Assembly: GCF_014117425.1 (NCBI RefSeq)
Contig: NZ_CP059725.1
Span: 310,001 to 374,000 of the forward strand
Length of the DNA: 64,000 bases
Source: Bartonella sp. HY038
GTDB taxonomy: Bacteria > Pseudomonadota > Alphaproteobacteria > Rhizobiales > Rhizobiaceae
Reading direction: 5' to 3'
Shown one piece after another: positions 1 through 7,944 of the stretch (the stretch's first letter is position 1; every line of letters starts with the position of its first letter). Below the pieces are notes generated by a model, which saw only the letters and a program-made list of their open reading frames with translations, ran no database searches and was not told the origin of the DNA. Position numbers and translations under genes: made by a program.

Positions 1-183
1 AAAAATACTATAGGTGAGTAGGGTGGTTAGCCATTCCGCCATTTCTGGATTAAAAAATACGGTACTTATGATTTTGGCAAAAAAGACAAAAATGATAAAG
101 TCATAAAATTCGAGAGCCCCGCCCAACGAGGATAAGCCCAAGGTTTTCATATCAGAACGCGTCAACATTCGCGGTTCGCTCAT
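1..183 (-). CDS. MFS transporter, metabolite:H+ symporter-like (partial, N-terminus only)
   Basis: Only the first 61 codons are in the window; the gene runs off the left edge. The reading starts at an ATG whose complement is at 181-183, preceded on the minus strand by a GGAGAGG ribosome binding site. The N-terminus has a short polar stretch, then SLGGALEFYDFIIFVFFAK, the pattern of transmembrane helix 1 in the ProP/ShiA/KgtP-type metabolite:H+ symporter branch of the major facilitator superfamily. An inner-membrane proton symporter for a small organic solute or acid is inferred. The substrate cannot be read from this fragment. Confidence 0.75.
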   Translation of the reverse strand, partial: MSEPRMLTRSDMKTLGLSSLGGALEFYDFIIFVFFAKIISTVFFNPEMAEWLTTLLTYSIF

Positions 184-383
184 TTTGCCTCTCCTAAATA
201 TATGTCCAATTGTCTTCCCATTTAAGATTTAAGTCTGTTTAAAAGGGTAAATTGGTAATAAGCCTATTTATAAGATTAGTGCAATGCACATTATATGAAA
301 TTATTAATCGTTTTGATTTTTCCTCTTGACCTTGCCGCGTTGGAAGGTCGCATATAGACCCATATGAATAAAAGGAGAATAAA

Positions 384-596
384 ATGAGTGAAAATGCTGA
401 TATTGTATTTCGTGTTGCTGATATGACCTGCGGCCATTGCGTTAAGTCGGTTACAAATGCCATTGTTGAGGCTTTGCCAAATGCAATAGTAAAAGCTGAT
501 GTTGCAAGTCATCTTGTAACGGTTAGTGGAACTCAAGATGCAGCTAAAGTAAAGCAAGCTATTATTGATGCTGATTATACGCCTGAAGCCGTGTAA
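384..596 (+). CDS. copZ: Heavy-metal-associated domain protein, CopZ-like copper chaperone
   Basis: This 70-residue protein is a single HMA domain (beta-alpha-beta-beta-alpha-beta). The metal site is MTCGHC at residues 14-19, a CxxC as in CopZ and the N-terminal domains of copper P-type ATPases. Family knowledge: such proteins carry Cu(I) in the cytoplasm and hand it to CopA or a copper regulator. The ATG has a good AAGGAG site a few bases upstream. No copper ATPase or CueR gene lies next to it in the window, so it is a stand-alone gene here. Copper is the likely ligand; another soft metal is possible. Confidence 0.85.
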   Translation: MSENADIVFRVADMTCGHCVKSVTNAIVEALPNAIVKADVASHLVTVSGTQDAAKVKQAIIDADYTPEAV

Positions 597-676
597 ATAA
601 GTTTTTTAAAGCATCTGATTTTTGCTTTATCAAATTTATCATCTTTCATTTTAAAATTATATGTCAATTGATGCAA

Positions 677-704
677 ATAACGCCACCCGTTAAGGTGGCG
701 TTAT
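677..704. terminator. Hairpin between convergent genes
   Basis: An 11-bp perfect inverted repeat (ataacgccacc / ggtggcgttat) with a 6-nt loop sits between the copper chaperone and the convergent ABC permease. T-rich sequence flanks both sides, so it may end transcription in both directions. There is no long T tract. Confidence 0.6.
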
Positions 705-712
705 ATTATAGC

Positions 713-1690
713 TTAGCTTGCAAGTCGTTCGCGATATTTATCAAGCACAACGGCAAGGATAATCACAAGACCGGTAATCATCTGGCGGATAAAATCGCCA
801 AGACCAAGAAGCACCAAACCATTAGCAAGCACACCAATAATAATAGCACCAACCAGCGTCCCAAAAACTGAACCGCGCCCACCATTCAAACTTGTGCCGC
901 CAATAATAACGGCCGCAATAGCGTTCAATTCAAAGCCCACACCAATAATCGGACTTGCTACGCTCAAGCGGGCAATATAAATAATCGCGCCAATACCAAC
1001 TGTACCACCTGCTATTGTAAAGGCCGCCACCTTATACCAAAAAACTGGATGCCCTGCTAAACGGACAGCTTCTTCATTATTACCAATAGCATAAAGCATA
1101 CGGCCAAAAACCGTTTTGGTGAGAATAAACCAAGCAACAAACACCAGAATAAGCGCAACAATAAACACCAACGGAATACTAAAATAATGAAAACTAAGGG
1201 CCATATCTCCAAAATTAATTAATTCTGGTGGGAAAGAGTAAATTGGTCGTGCATCGGTAAATTGCAACGCTGCGCCGCGCGCAACGTTTAACATACCAAG
1301 AGTAACAATAAAGGGTGGTATGCCCCAATAGGCTGATATCAAACCATTAGCCATGCCGCAAGCAATGCCCACCAAGATAGAAACGACGGTTGCCAGCAAA
1401 ACAGCCGAAACAACGTCAAGGCCAGATAAATTCATCACCGTGCCACCAACAACAGCACACAGTGCCAAAATAGACCCGACAGATAAATCAATACCACCGA
1501 TTAAAATAACAAAGGTCATACCGGTTGCCAAAATAAGATTGATGGTCACCTGAGTAAGAATATTAGTTATATTGGACGGTGCCAAAAAATTTTTGGTTGT
1601 AAGAGCAAAAACAAGAATTAATACAAGGAGCGCCAACGCAATTCCTGCATCGCGTAATATGGATTTCATTTTTTGTGATTCATTTGCCAT
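713..1690 (-). CDS. Ribose-type sugar ABC transporter permease (RbsC family)
   Basis: This 325-residue, highly hydrophobic protein has about eight to ten membrane segments. It carries the BPD_transp_2 landmarks: TGMTFVILIGGIDLSVGS around residues 57-74 and AAVIIGGTSLNGGRGSVFGT in the C-terminal half. Family knowledge: it forms the inner-membrane channel of ribose/xylose/galactose-type CUT2 importers. The ATG follows an AAGGA site. It is the last gene of a minus-strand set (binding protein, ATPase, permease), 48 bp after the ATPase. Linkage to an exported nucleoside hydrolase makes ribose, or a nucleoside, the likely cargo. Confidence 0.9.
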   Translation of the reverse strand: MANESQKMKSILRDAGIALALLVLILVFALTTKNFLAPSNITNILTQVTINLILATGMTFVILIGGIDLSVGSILALCAVVGGTVMNLSGLDVVSAVLLATVVSILVGIACGMANGLISAYWGIPPFIVTLGMLNVARGAALQFTDARPIYSFPPELINFGDMALSFHYFSIPLVFIVALILVFVAWFILTKTVFGRMLYAIGNNEEAVRLAGHPVFWYKVAAFTIAGGTVGIGAIIYIARLSVASPIIGVGFELNAIAAVIIGGTSLNGGRGSVFGTLVGAIIIGVLANGLVLLGLGDFIRQMITGLVIILAVVLDKYRERLAS

Positions 1691-1738
1691 TATATGTCCT
1701 TGTAAAAAATTCGTCTTTTCATTATCATTGTAAGTATT

Positions 1739-3253
1739 TTATGCAGCCTGATGATAGGCCAGTTGCAAAATACGTTCTTGCGAATATTCATGGCGTTGCA
1801 ATTCACCAATAATTTGATGATGCGCCATAACCAAAATGCGATCACATAATTCAATCAGTTCACGCATTTCTGATGAAACTACCAATAGGCCTTTATCCTT
1901 CGCGGCAAAATCGCGCATTAGGGCGTAAATTTCGTCCTTAGCCCCAACATCAACGCCGCGCGTTGGTTCATCAAGTAAAAGCACTGATGGATTAATTGCC
2001 ATCCATTTTGCTAGAACAACTTTTTGCTGATTCCCACCCGATAGTGTCGACACAGGATCATTCAGTTTACCATATTTAATTGCTAATTCTCGGCCATATT
2101 TTAACGAAATTTCGTCCTCTTTTTGCTTTTGCAAAATACCGGCTTTTGATATGTCTTTGGTGTCAGCTAGGGTTATATTGGTAGCAATTGGCATGGGAAG
2201 AATTAAACCTTCATGACGGCGATCTTCACTAACAAGCGCAATGCCATCGCGAATGGCGGCACCGGGCGTTGCATATAGCTTAGCCTTACCATTTAACGCA
2301 ATATGCCCCGATCGCGCTTTATCAGCGCCAGCAATTGCTCGTAAAAATTCAGTTCGTCCAGCACCTACTAAGCCAGCGATGCCAACAATTTCGCCCTTAT
2401 GTAAGGTTAGTGATGTACCTTCACTATAAGGGCTTGCTATGGGTCGTAGTTTTTCAACCCGCATTAGCACATCCTTATGCGCTACAGCTTCTTTAGTTAA
2501 TGGTGCTGCCTCAATCTTACGGTCAATCATCGCTTGAATAAGGCTGTCAATTGTAACATCTGAAATGGAATGGGTGGCAATAGTGCGGCCATTGCGCATA
2601 ATAGTGACTTCATCACAATGGTTGATAATTTCGTCAAGATGGTGTGAAACAAGTAAAATCGCAACGCCTTCTGCCGCCAATTGATGAACTAGTTTAAATA
2701 AACGGTCAGATTCAACTGATGTTAGGGTTGCTGTTGGCTCATCAAGAATTAAAATACGGCTTTTACTTTTCAATGCCCGCGCGATCTCAATAAGTTGTTG
2801 CTGAGCAATACCAAGATTTTCGATTGTTTCCGAGGGAGATAAATTATCAAGCCCAACCAAATCAAGCGCGGTACGCGCTTCCTGTTCCATCTTTTTTTTC
2901 TGGATAACACCAAACCAATTGGCAGGCAAATGCTCAAAACATATATTATCTGCAACAGATAAAAACGGCAAAAGGTTTAATTCCTGATGAACAACCTGCA
3001 CGCCTTTCTTCTTGGCGTCACCGGGAGAATGAGGGGTATATGAATTGTTATCCAATAGCATGGTCCCTTGGTCGGGTGTTTCAATGCCACAGATAATTTT
3101 AATCAAGGTTGATTTGCCTGCACCATTTTCACCAATAAGGCCATGGATCGCGCCTTTTTTTAAAGCAAGATCAACACCAGCAAGTGCGGTTACACCGCCA
3201 AAATGCTTAACAATGTTTTGAAGTTGTAGCAAAATTTGATTTTTTAATGCCAT
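1739..3253 (-). CDS. Ribose-type sugar ABC transporter ATPase (RbsA family, double NBD)
   Basis: This 504-residue protein has two tandem ABC domains, the usual CUT2 size. The first domain has Walker A GENGAGKST and Walker B ILILDEPTATL. The second has GLVGAGRTE in place of a canonical Walker A, the signature LSGGNQQKVVLAKW, and LLLDEPTRGVDVGAK, as is typical of RbsA/MglA. I chose the ATG at 3253; an in-frame TTG 24 bases upstream would add eight residues but has no better ribosome site. It energises import with the adjacent permease and binding protein. A degenerate second Walker A is normal for this family. Confidence 0.9.
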   Translation of the reverse strand: MALKNQILLQLQNIVKHFGGVTALAGVDLALKKGAIHGLIGENGAGKSTLIKIICGIETPDQGTMLLDNNSYTPHSPGDAKKKGVQVVHQELNLLPFLSVADNICFEHLPANWFGVIQKKKMEQEARTALDLVGLDNLSPSETIENLGIAQQQLIEIARALKSKSRILILDEPTATLTSVESDRLFKLVHQLAAEGVAILLVSHHLDEIINHCDEVTIMRNGRTIATHSISDVTIDSLIQAMIDRKIEAAPLTKEAVAHKDVLMRVEKLRPIASPYSEGTSLTLHKGEIVGIAGLVGAGRTEFLRAIAGADKARSGHIALNGKAKLYATPGAAIRDGIALVSEDRRHEGLILPMPIATNITLADTKDISKAGILQKQKEDEISLKYGRELAIKYGKLNDPVSTLSGGNQQKVVLAKWMAINPSVLLLDEPTRGVDVGAKDEIYALMRDFAAKDKGLLVVSSEMRELIELCDRILVMAHHQIIGELQRHEYSQERILQLAYHQAA

Positions 3254-3470
3254 AGGAGCCTGCAAACTATTGCCCAATCATCGGGCAAATAATGAAATGG
3301 AAAGCTGTAGTTAAGGGGCAAAACAAGATTTAAACATGTCAAAAGATGCAAAGAGGTCTTGTAGGCTTTTCCAGCAATCGAAGGGGTAATATGAAAGATA
3401 TTTTAGCAAAACTATCATATTTAATTTATCAAATGCTTTAATAGTTTTTCATATTTTATTGAAAAAGGCG

Positions 3471-3498
3471 CCTAGCATGGCAAATGTGCCATGCTAGG
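3471..3498 (-). promoter_or_regulatory. Intra-operon hairpin just after the binding-protein gene
   Basis: A perfect 12-bp inverted repeat (cctagcatggca / tgccatgctagg) with a 4-nt loop lies 9 bp beyond the stop of the binding-protein gene. On the minus strand it is followed by CGCCTTTTTC. Its place between the binding protein and the ATPase fits partial termination or 3'-end protection, which raises binding-protein mRNA over transporter mRNA. That role is inferred. Confidence 0.6.
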
Positions 3499-3507
3499 AA
3501 AAGATTA

Positions 3508-4440
3508 TTATTCCACATTGTCTTTGGTAATAAGAGCAACACGGGTCTTGATCCAACCTTTTAAAGGTTCGCCGCCATCAATAACCTTAAGGGCAGCGTC
3601 AATGGCATCGGCAGCTTGGCTTGAACCAAATTGGTCAATACTTGCTAAAACCTTGCCATCCTTGATTAAAGGACGAATAGCAGGAACATTATCAAAGCTT
3701 ACAACTTTAATGTCATTGCGTTTTGCTGCATCTAATGCACGAACAACACCTAACGCCATTGAGTCATTGGCGGCCATAACACCTTGGATATCAGGGTTAG
3801 CGGTTAAAATATTCGTGAAAACAGTATTGGCTTCTTCTGTTTCCCAATGAGCGGTTTGAGAGGTTACCAGTTGAAGTTCACCCTCTTTAATTGCATCATT
3901 AAAGCCTAAGCGGCGTTGTTCGGCATTGTCTACACCTGGAATACCTTCAATGATAACAACCTTGCCGCCTTTACCAACATGTTTTGCTAAAACTTCACCT
4001 GACATGCGAGCGCCTTCTCGATTATCTGGGCCCATATAAGGAATTTCAACCTTATTTGCTTTTAAGGTGGCTTCATCAAGCTGCACGTCAATATTAATAA
4101 CTGTCACGCCTGCATTTATAGCGCGTTTTAATGGCTGGATTAATGCACGTGAATCAGCTGGCGCAATAACAATCGCTTTGACACCTTGGGTTACAAAATT
4201 ATCAACCGCGTTAATCTGGCTTTCAATATCGGTTTCCGATTGCATGCCAAAGCTTTTAAGCTCGTATGTGCCTAGCTTCTTATTGTGGGCTTCAGCGCCA
4301 TCTAGCATATCTTTAAAAAACTCATTGGCTAGAGATTTCATGATTAAGCCAACAACTGGCTTGTTTTGTTCTGCTGCCATTGACGGGGCAGTAAGACCAA
4401 GAGCAAGGGCTGCCGTAATTAACAATGATTTGAATTTCAT
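3508..4440 (-). CDS. Periplasmic sugar-binding protein of ribose-type ABC transporter (RbsB family)
   Basis: This is a 310-residue periplasmic binding protein. It has a Sec signal peptide (basic MKFK, hydrophobic core, cleavage after SMAA near residue 23). The mature start, KPVVGLIMKSLANEFFKDMLDGAE, is the peripla_BP_4 fold of RbsB-like proteins, and DNFVTQGVKAIVIAPADS and MAANDSMALGVVRAL are hallmark segments. The ATG follows a strong GAGGAG site. It is the first gene of the transporter operon and diverges from the nucleoside hydrolase across about 195 bp. The ligand is probably ribose or a related pentose; this rests on family and context. Confidence 0.9.
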   Translation of the reverse strand: MKFKSLLITAALALGLTAPSMAAEQNKPVVGLIMKSLANEFFKDMLDGAEAHNKKLGTYELKSFGMQSETDIESQINAVDNFVTQGVKAIVIAPADSRALIQPLKRAINAGVTVINIDVQLDEATLKANKVEIPYMGPDNREGARMSGEVLAKHVGKGGKVVIIEGIPGVDNAEQRRLGFNDAIKEGELQLVTSQTAHWETEEANTVFTNILTANPDIQGVMAANDSMALGVVRALDAAKRNDIKVVSFDNVPAIRPLIKDGKVLASIDQFGSSQAADAIDAALKVIDGGEPLKGWIKTRVALITKDNVE

Positions 4441-4574
4441 TATAATCTCCTCAAATTATGGTTTTTAATTTATAATAAATGCGACAGAATGAAAACCTAA
4501 ATGGCGTTGTGAAGGTATCATTGGTCAATAAATTACTTTATTATACTATTTTGCAAATGGTATTAAAAGGACTT

Positions 4575-4610
4575 TTCAATTGTTATCCCAGATTGTTTAT
4601 AACAATTGAA
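4575..4610. promoter_or_regulatory. Perfect 12-bp inverted repeat in the divergent promoter region
   Basis: ttcaattgttat (4575-4586) and ataacaattgaa (4599-4610) are exact reverse complements separated by 12 nt. The right arm ends 11 bp before the ribosome site of the nucleoside hydrolase. It is either an operator for a repressor of the divergent transporter and hydrolase genes or a leader hairpin. No regulator gene is adjacent. Confidence 0.55.
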
Positions 4611-4634
4611 TGGCAAAACGTGGAGGATAAGACG

Positions 4635-5729
4635 ATGCAATATTTACAAAAAAAACTGTTTTTAATATTTTTTCTTATTTTTTCATTGGCATGCATTTCT
4701 TTCAACGCAAATGCAGCAATGAAAGTGATTATGGATACTGATTTTAGCATTGACGGTGATGACGGGCAAACGCTCATTATGGCAGCTCAACTTCATAAGC
4801 AAAAGAAAATTGAATTGCTTGGCGTGACAGTAGTGACTGGTAATAACTGGTTGCAACAAGAAGTTGTTGATGCATTGAAGGCTGTAGAACGGTTAGGGAT
4901 CGAAGATGAGGTTGGTGTTTATGCCGGCGCACTTTACCCGCTTGTTCACGACCCAAAAAGTTTTGACAGCGAACGAAAACTCTTCGGTTTTGGAGAATCT
5001 TATTTAACTGCTTTTCATAGGCCAGAACCTAAGAAAGATGATCTCATTGCGCCTTTAGGCAGCTTTGCAACCAAAGCCAAGCTACGAGATGAAAATGCAG
5101 TCGATTATATAATTGATACAATTAAAAAAAATCCCCATGAGGTTTCAATCTTAGTCATTGGCCCTGCAACAAATCTTGCCTTAGCCGTGCGTAAAAATCC
5201 TGAAATTGTGCCTCTCATCAAGCAAATTGTTTATATGGGTGGCGCGTTTGATGTGCATGGCAACACAACTCCTGCAGCAGAAATGAATATTTGGGTTGAC
5301 CCAGAGGCAGCAAGGATTGTAATGCGCGAGGCTATTCCACAAGTGATTATCCCGCTTGATGCAACCAATTTAACCCAGCTTGATAAAGCAACTTTTGAAA
5401 AAATCACCGCTGAAGATGCGCCTAATGCTGCTCTTTTTAAAGACAGTTGGATTGCAAAAGCATTTGCGAAAAATCCTCATGCCAATGTCAATGTGTTTGA
5501 CACCTTGGCGCTGGCTTATATGCTTGATCCCACACTTGCGATAACGACTGATGAGGTGTTTGTCGATGTTGATGTTACTTTTGGGCCGGGATATGGCCGA
5601 ACCTATGGCTATTGGCAAAAACAACCAACAGATTTGTTGCAAAAGATCAAGGTTGTAAAACAAATGGATAGTGAGCGTTTTTTAAAGCTCTATGGAGATC
5701 TAATGACTTTGCCTGTTCCAGTTCAATAG
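4635..5729 (+). CDS. Exported inosine-uridine-type nucleoside hydrolase
   Basis: This 364-residue IunH-fold enzyme hydrolyses the N-glycosidic bond of nucleosides to base plus ribose. I chose the ATG at 4635 because it has GGAGGA upstream and begins a signal peptide (basic QYLQKK, hydrophobic core, cleavage near NANAA at about residue 27); an earlier in-frame start would bury that signal. The calcium site is MDTDFSIDGDDGQ, a variant of the usual DTDxGxDDA. MGGAFDVHGNTTPAAEMNIWVDPEAA and VFDTLALAYMLDP complete the family pattern. Export means cleavage occurs in the periplasm, next to a divergent ribose-type importer. Which nucleosides it prefers is unknown. Confidence 0.85.
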   Translation: MQYLQKKLFLIFFLIFSLACISFNANAAMKVIMDTDFSIDGDDGQTLIMAAQLHKQKKIELLGVTVVTGNNWLQQEVVDALKAVERLGIEDEVGVYAGALYPLVHDPKSFDSERKLFGFGESYLTAFHRPEPKKDDLIAPLGSFATKAKLRDENAVDYIIDTIKKNPHEVSILVIGPATNLALAVRKNPEIVPLIKQIVYMGGAFDVHGNTTPAAEMNIWVDPEAARIVMREAIPQVIIPLDATNLTQLDKATFEKITAEDAPNAALFKDSWIAKAFAKNPHANVNVFDTLALAYMLDPTLAITTDEVFVDVDVTFGPGYGRTYGYWQKQPTDLLQKIKVVKQMDSERFLKLYGDLMTLPVPVQ

Positions 5730-5736
5730 CTTTAAC

Positions 5737-5764
5737 AATAAGGTGGGGTCAATCCCGCCTTATT
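5737..5764 (+). terminator. Hairpin after the nucleoside hydrolase
   Basis: Eleven-bp arms (aataaggtggg / cccgccttatt, one G-T pair) lie 8 bp after the stop codon. The T tract is poor, so this is a moderate terminator call. Confidence 0.55.
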
Positions 5765-5910
5765 AGCTTCAATAAATAAATCCTTGCAAAAATATTAAAA
5801 TAATTGGGTAAATCTTTTATTTAAACTGAAGCCCATATTATCTACAATATTCCAACATAATTAGATACTAAGCTATATAAGTAGAATAAAGACAAGGTGA
5901 AGATAAATAG

Positions 5911-5926
5911 TGGTGCCCAGACGCGG
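5911..5926. repeat. Distal attachment site, 16-bp copy of the tRNA-Phe 3' end
   Basis: tggtgcccagacgcgg is identical to the last 16 bases (read on the other strand) of the tRNA-Phe gene at 16090-16165, including the CCA. No tRNA body is attached on this side, so it marks the left end of the integrated element. Confidence 0.88.
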
Positions 5927-6053
5927 CAACTTATTGATATTTCACAGTAAATCAACGTTTGTCACCTTGTATCAAACTATTTGATATTGCAATATGTTTT
6001 TGTTTCGTTCATTGTCATGCTTAATCATTAAAATTCACCTAAGCGCAAGATCA

Positions 6054-6075
6054 TTGGGGGATTGGCTGGGGGATT
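6054..6075. promoter_or_regulatory. Paired G-run motif near the left end, candidate integrase arm site
   Basis: The motif TTGGGGG-N2-TGGCTGGGGGA lies between the left attachment site and the integrase start. A near-identical motif is at 16013-16032 inside the right end. Paired TGGGGG blocks are known next to P4-type integrases, where arm-type sites lie. The binding role here is inferred. Confidence 0.5.
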
Positions 6076-6104
6076 GAATAAAGCCTTAAAAGATGAGGTA
6101 AAGC

Positions 6105-7307
6105 ATGAAAGTGATGAATCAGTTAAGCGCTAAGGCGGTTATGACGCTAGGGGCTGGTAAATATGAAGATGGGGCAGGATTGCGACTTGTTAAAACCAGC
6201 GCACAAGCGGGCAATTGGGTTTTGCGTTTCACGGTACATGGCAAACGGCGCGAGATGGGTTTAGGCTCAATCCATGAAGTATCATTAAAAGAAGCTAGAA
6301 CAATCGCAAATCAATATAGAGCAACCATACGCGAGGGATTAGACCCTATAAAGGTCAGAGACAAAAAGAAGCGCGAGGCAGCCCGCAATCTTCATTTGTT
6401 AAAGGATATTGCGCGAGATGCCTTTGAGAGCCGCAAGGCAGAATTAAAAGGCGATGGCAAGGCGGGGCGGTGGTTTAGCCCGCTTGAACTTCACGTATTG
6501 CCACGATTAGGGAATATTCCCGTTTCAGATATAGATCAAACCGATATTAGAGACACATTCGCCCCTATTTGGCATGATAAAGCCGATACAGCGCGAAAAG
6601 CGATGAACCGCCTCAATATATGCTTGCAACACGCGGCGGCGCTAGGGCTGGACGTGGACTTACAAGCAATAATGAAAGCAAAAGCATTATTGGGCAGGAC
6701 TAGGCACAGGCCGAAGAATATACCAGCCATGAACTGGCATGACGTACCAGCCTTTTATGCAAGCCTTAATGACGGTAGCGCAACCCATTTAGCTTTACGG
6801 CTTTTAATCCTAACGGGCGTTAGGTCTAACCCTTTGCGTCATATCCATGAAGATCAAATTGATGGTGATATTTGGACGGTTCCAGCCGAGGCAATGAAAG
6901 GGCGGCGCGATGCAACGAATGATTTTCGCGTTCCCTTATCCACTGTAGCTTTAAACGTCATTGATGAAGCAAGGCGCATATCACGCAATGGATTTTTATT
7001 TACTGGAGCGCGGGGAAGTATCATTTCAGATATGACAATGGCAAAGCATATGGAGCGAGTAGGATTAGAAGCCCGTCCACATGGTTTTAGATCAAGCTTA
7101 AGGGATTGGCTGGCAGAGGCAACAGACGCGCGCCATGATGTAGCCGAGACGATTTTAGGGCATACCGTGGGCGGTAGTGTTGAACGGGCTTATAGGCGTA
7201 CTGATTTTATAGACCAACGCAGGGCGTTAATGGAACGATGGGCGCAGCATGTAACAGGCCGCAATAATAGTATAATTCCATTTGAAAAACCTAAAAAACA
7301 CGGCTGA
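6105..7307 (+). CDS. int: Tyrosine-recombinase integrase (P4-type, DUF4102 arm-binding domain)
   Basis: This 400-residue protein catalyses site-specific integration and excision. Residues about 5-90 form the arm-binding DUF4102 domain (EDGAGLRLVKTSAQAGNWVLR, then GLGSIHEVSLKEAR). A SAM-like core-binding region follows at about 95-190, and the catalytic domain fills the rest. The active-site set is visible: Arg240 in LTGVRSNPLR, His326 and Arg329 in HGFR, His353 in LGHT and nucleophile Tyr363 in ERAYRR. The ATG has GAGG at good spacing. It lies at the end of the element away from the intact tRNA and reads inward. Length and active site suggest it is functional. Confidence 0.93.
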   Translation: MKVMNQLSAKAVMTLGAGKYEDGAGLRLVKTSAQAGNWVLRFTVHGKRREMGLGSIHEVSLKEARTIANQYRATIREGLDPIKVRDKKKREAARNLHLLKDIARDAFESRKAELKGDGKAGRWFSPLELHVLPRLGNIPVSDIDQTDIRDTFAPIWHDKADTARKAMNRLNICLQHAAALGLDVDLQAIMKAKALLGRTRHRPKNIPAMNWHDVPAFYASLNDGSATHLALRLLILTGVRSNPLRHIHEDQIDGDIWTVPAEAMKGRRDATNDFRVPLSTVALNVIDEARRISRNGFLFTGARGSIISDMTMAKHMERVGLEARPHGFRSSLRDWLAEATDARHDVAETILGHTVGGSVERAYRRTDFIDQRRALMERWAQHVTGRNNSIIPFEKPKKHG

Positions 7308-7336
7308 TAATTTAGATGAATGGCATGATTGTAAAC

Positions 7337-7356
7337 TTATCCACGTTTTATCCACA
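7337..7356 (+). promoter_or_regulatory. Two adjacent DnaA-box-like sequences downstream of the integrase
   Basis: TTATCCACG (7337-7345) and TTATCCACA (7348-7356) lie in the same orientation, 11 bp apart. The second is an exact match to the DnaA box consensus TTATNCACA. They sit in a 310-bp gene-free stretch (7308-7617) between integrase and AlpA-like genes that otherwise shows only AT-rich sequence with repeated TTTAA/AATGCA words. It could be a replication origin or a DnaA-regulated promoter. Confidence 0.5.
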
Positions 7357-7617
7357 GGATGCATGCAATATTTTTTGCCCTAACCTTGAGCATATTAAAT
7401 GCGTTTTAAGCGACTTTAATGCATTGAATGCAATTTAAGAGGCTTTTTGGGGACACCACTTTTATTAGGGTATGAATTTGTTGGATTATTTGCAAGTGTT
7501 CCCCTTTTGTATTCATTCAATGGGATTTATAATCACCTCGTATCAACGCGGCATATGGGGCTAGAGTTAACTTAAAACCCTCATGTTTCATATGCCCAAA
7601 CTTATGAGGTGAAAAGC

Positions 7618-7848
7618 ATGACCAATATTGATCCACTTTTAAACGCAAAAGAAAGTGCAAAAATTCTGCAAATCAGCGCGCCAACATTTTGGAGGCGTGT
7701 TGCCGATGGTACTATTCCGCAAGCTTTAAAAATCGGCAACCTATCACGCTGGCCGCAATCAGAAATTATCAATGTTATTGAAAAAGCCAAAGCGCAAAGA
7801 ATAGGCAACCTAAAAGGGGAAACGGAGGCAAGGCGTAATTTTATGTAA
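7618..7848 (+). CDS. AlpA-family helix-turn-helix regulator / excisionase-like protein
   Basis: This 76-residue protein has a winged helix of the AlpA/MerR-like type: LLNAKESAKILQISAPTFWRRVADGTIPQALKIGNLSRWPQSEIINVIEKA. The SAPTFWRRV helix and the RWPQSEI element are typical. Family knowledge: such proteins activate integrase or act as excisionases in P4-like elements. I chose the ATG at 7618 because GAGGT lies 7 bases upstream; the GTG at 7609 overlaps that site. It stands directly before the replication genes of the element. The C-terminus is short and basic. Confidence 0.85.
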   Translation: MTNIDPLLNAKESAKILQISAPTFWRRVADGTIPQALKIGNLSRWPQSEIINVIEKAKAQRIGNLKGETEARRNFM

Positions 7849-7944
7849 AGAAAGCACCCGCTAGAATGGGGCGGGTTTGCTCTCTCGTTTTCGCAAAGCC
7901 ACGTTAGCAGACCATGCCCCATATTTCAAGATATGGAGTAAGAA

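Noticed and set aside
4067..4468. 133-codon plus-strand ORF opposite the sugar-binding protein
   Set aside because: Antisense shadow of the binding protein; no domain.
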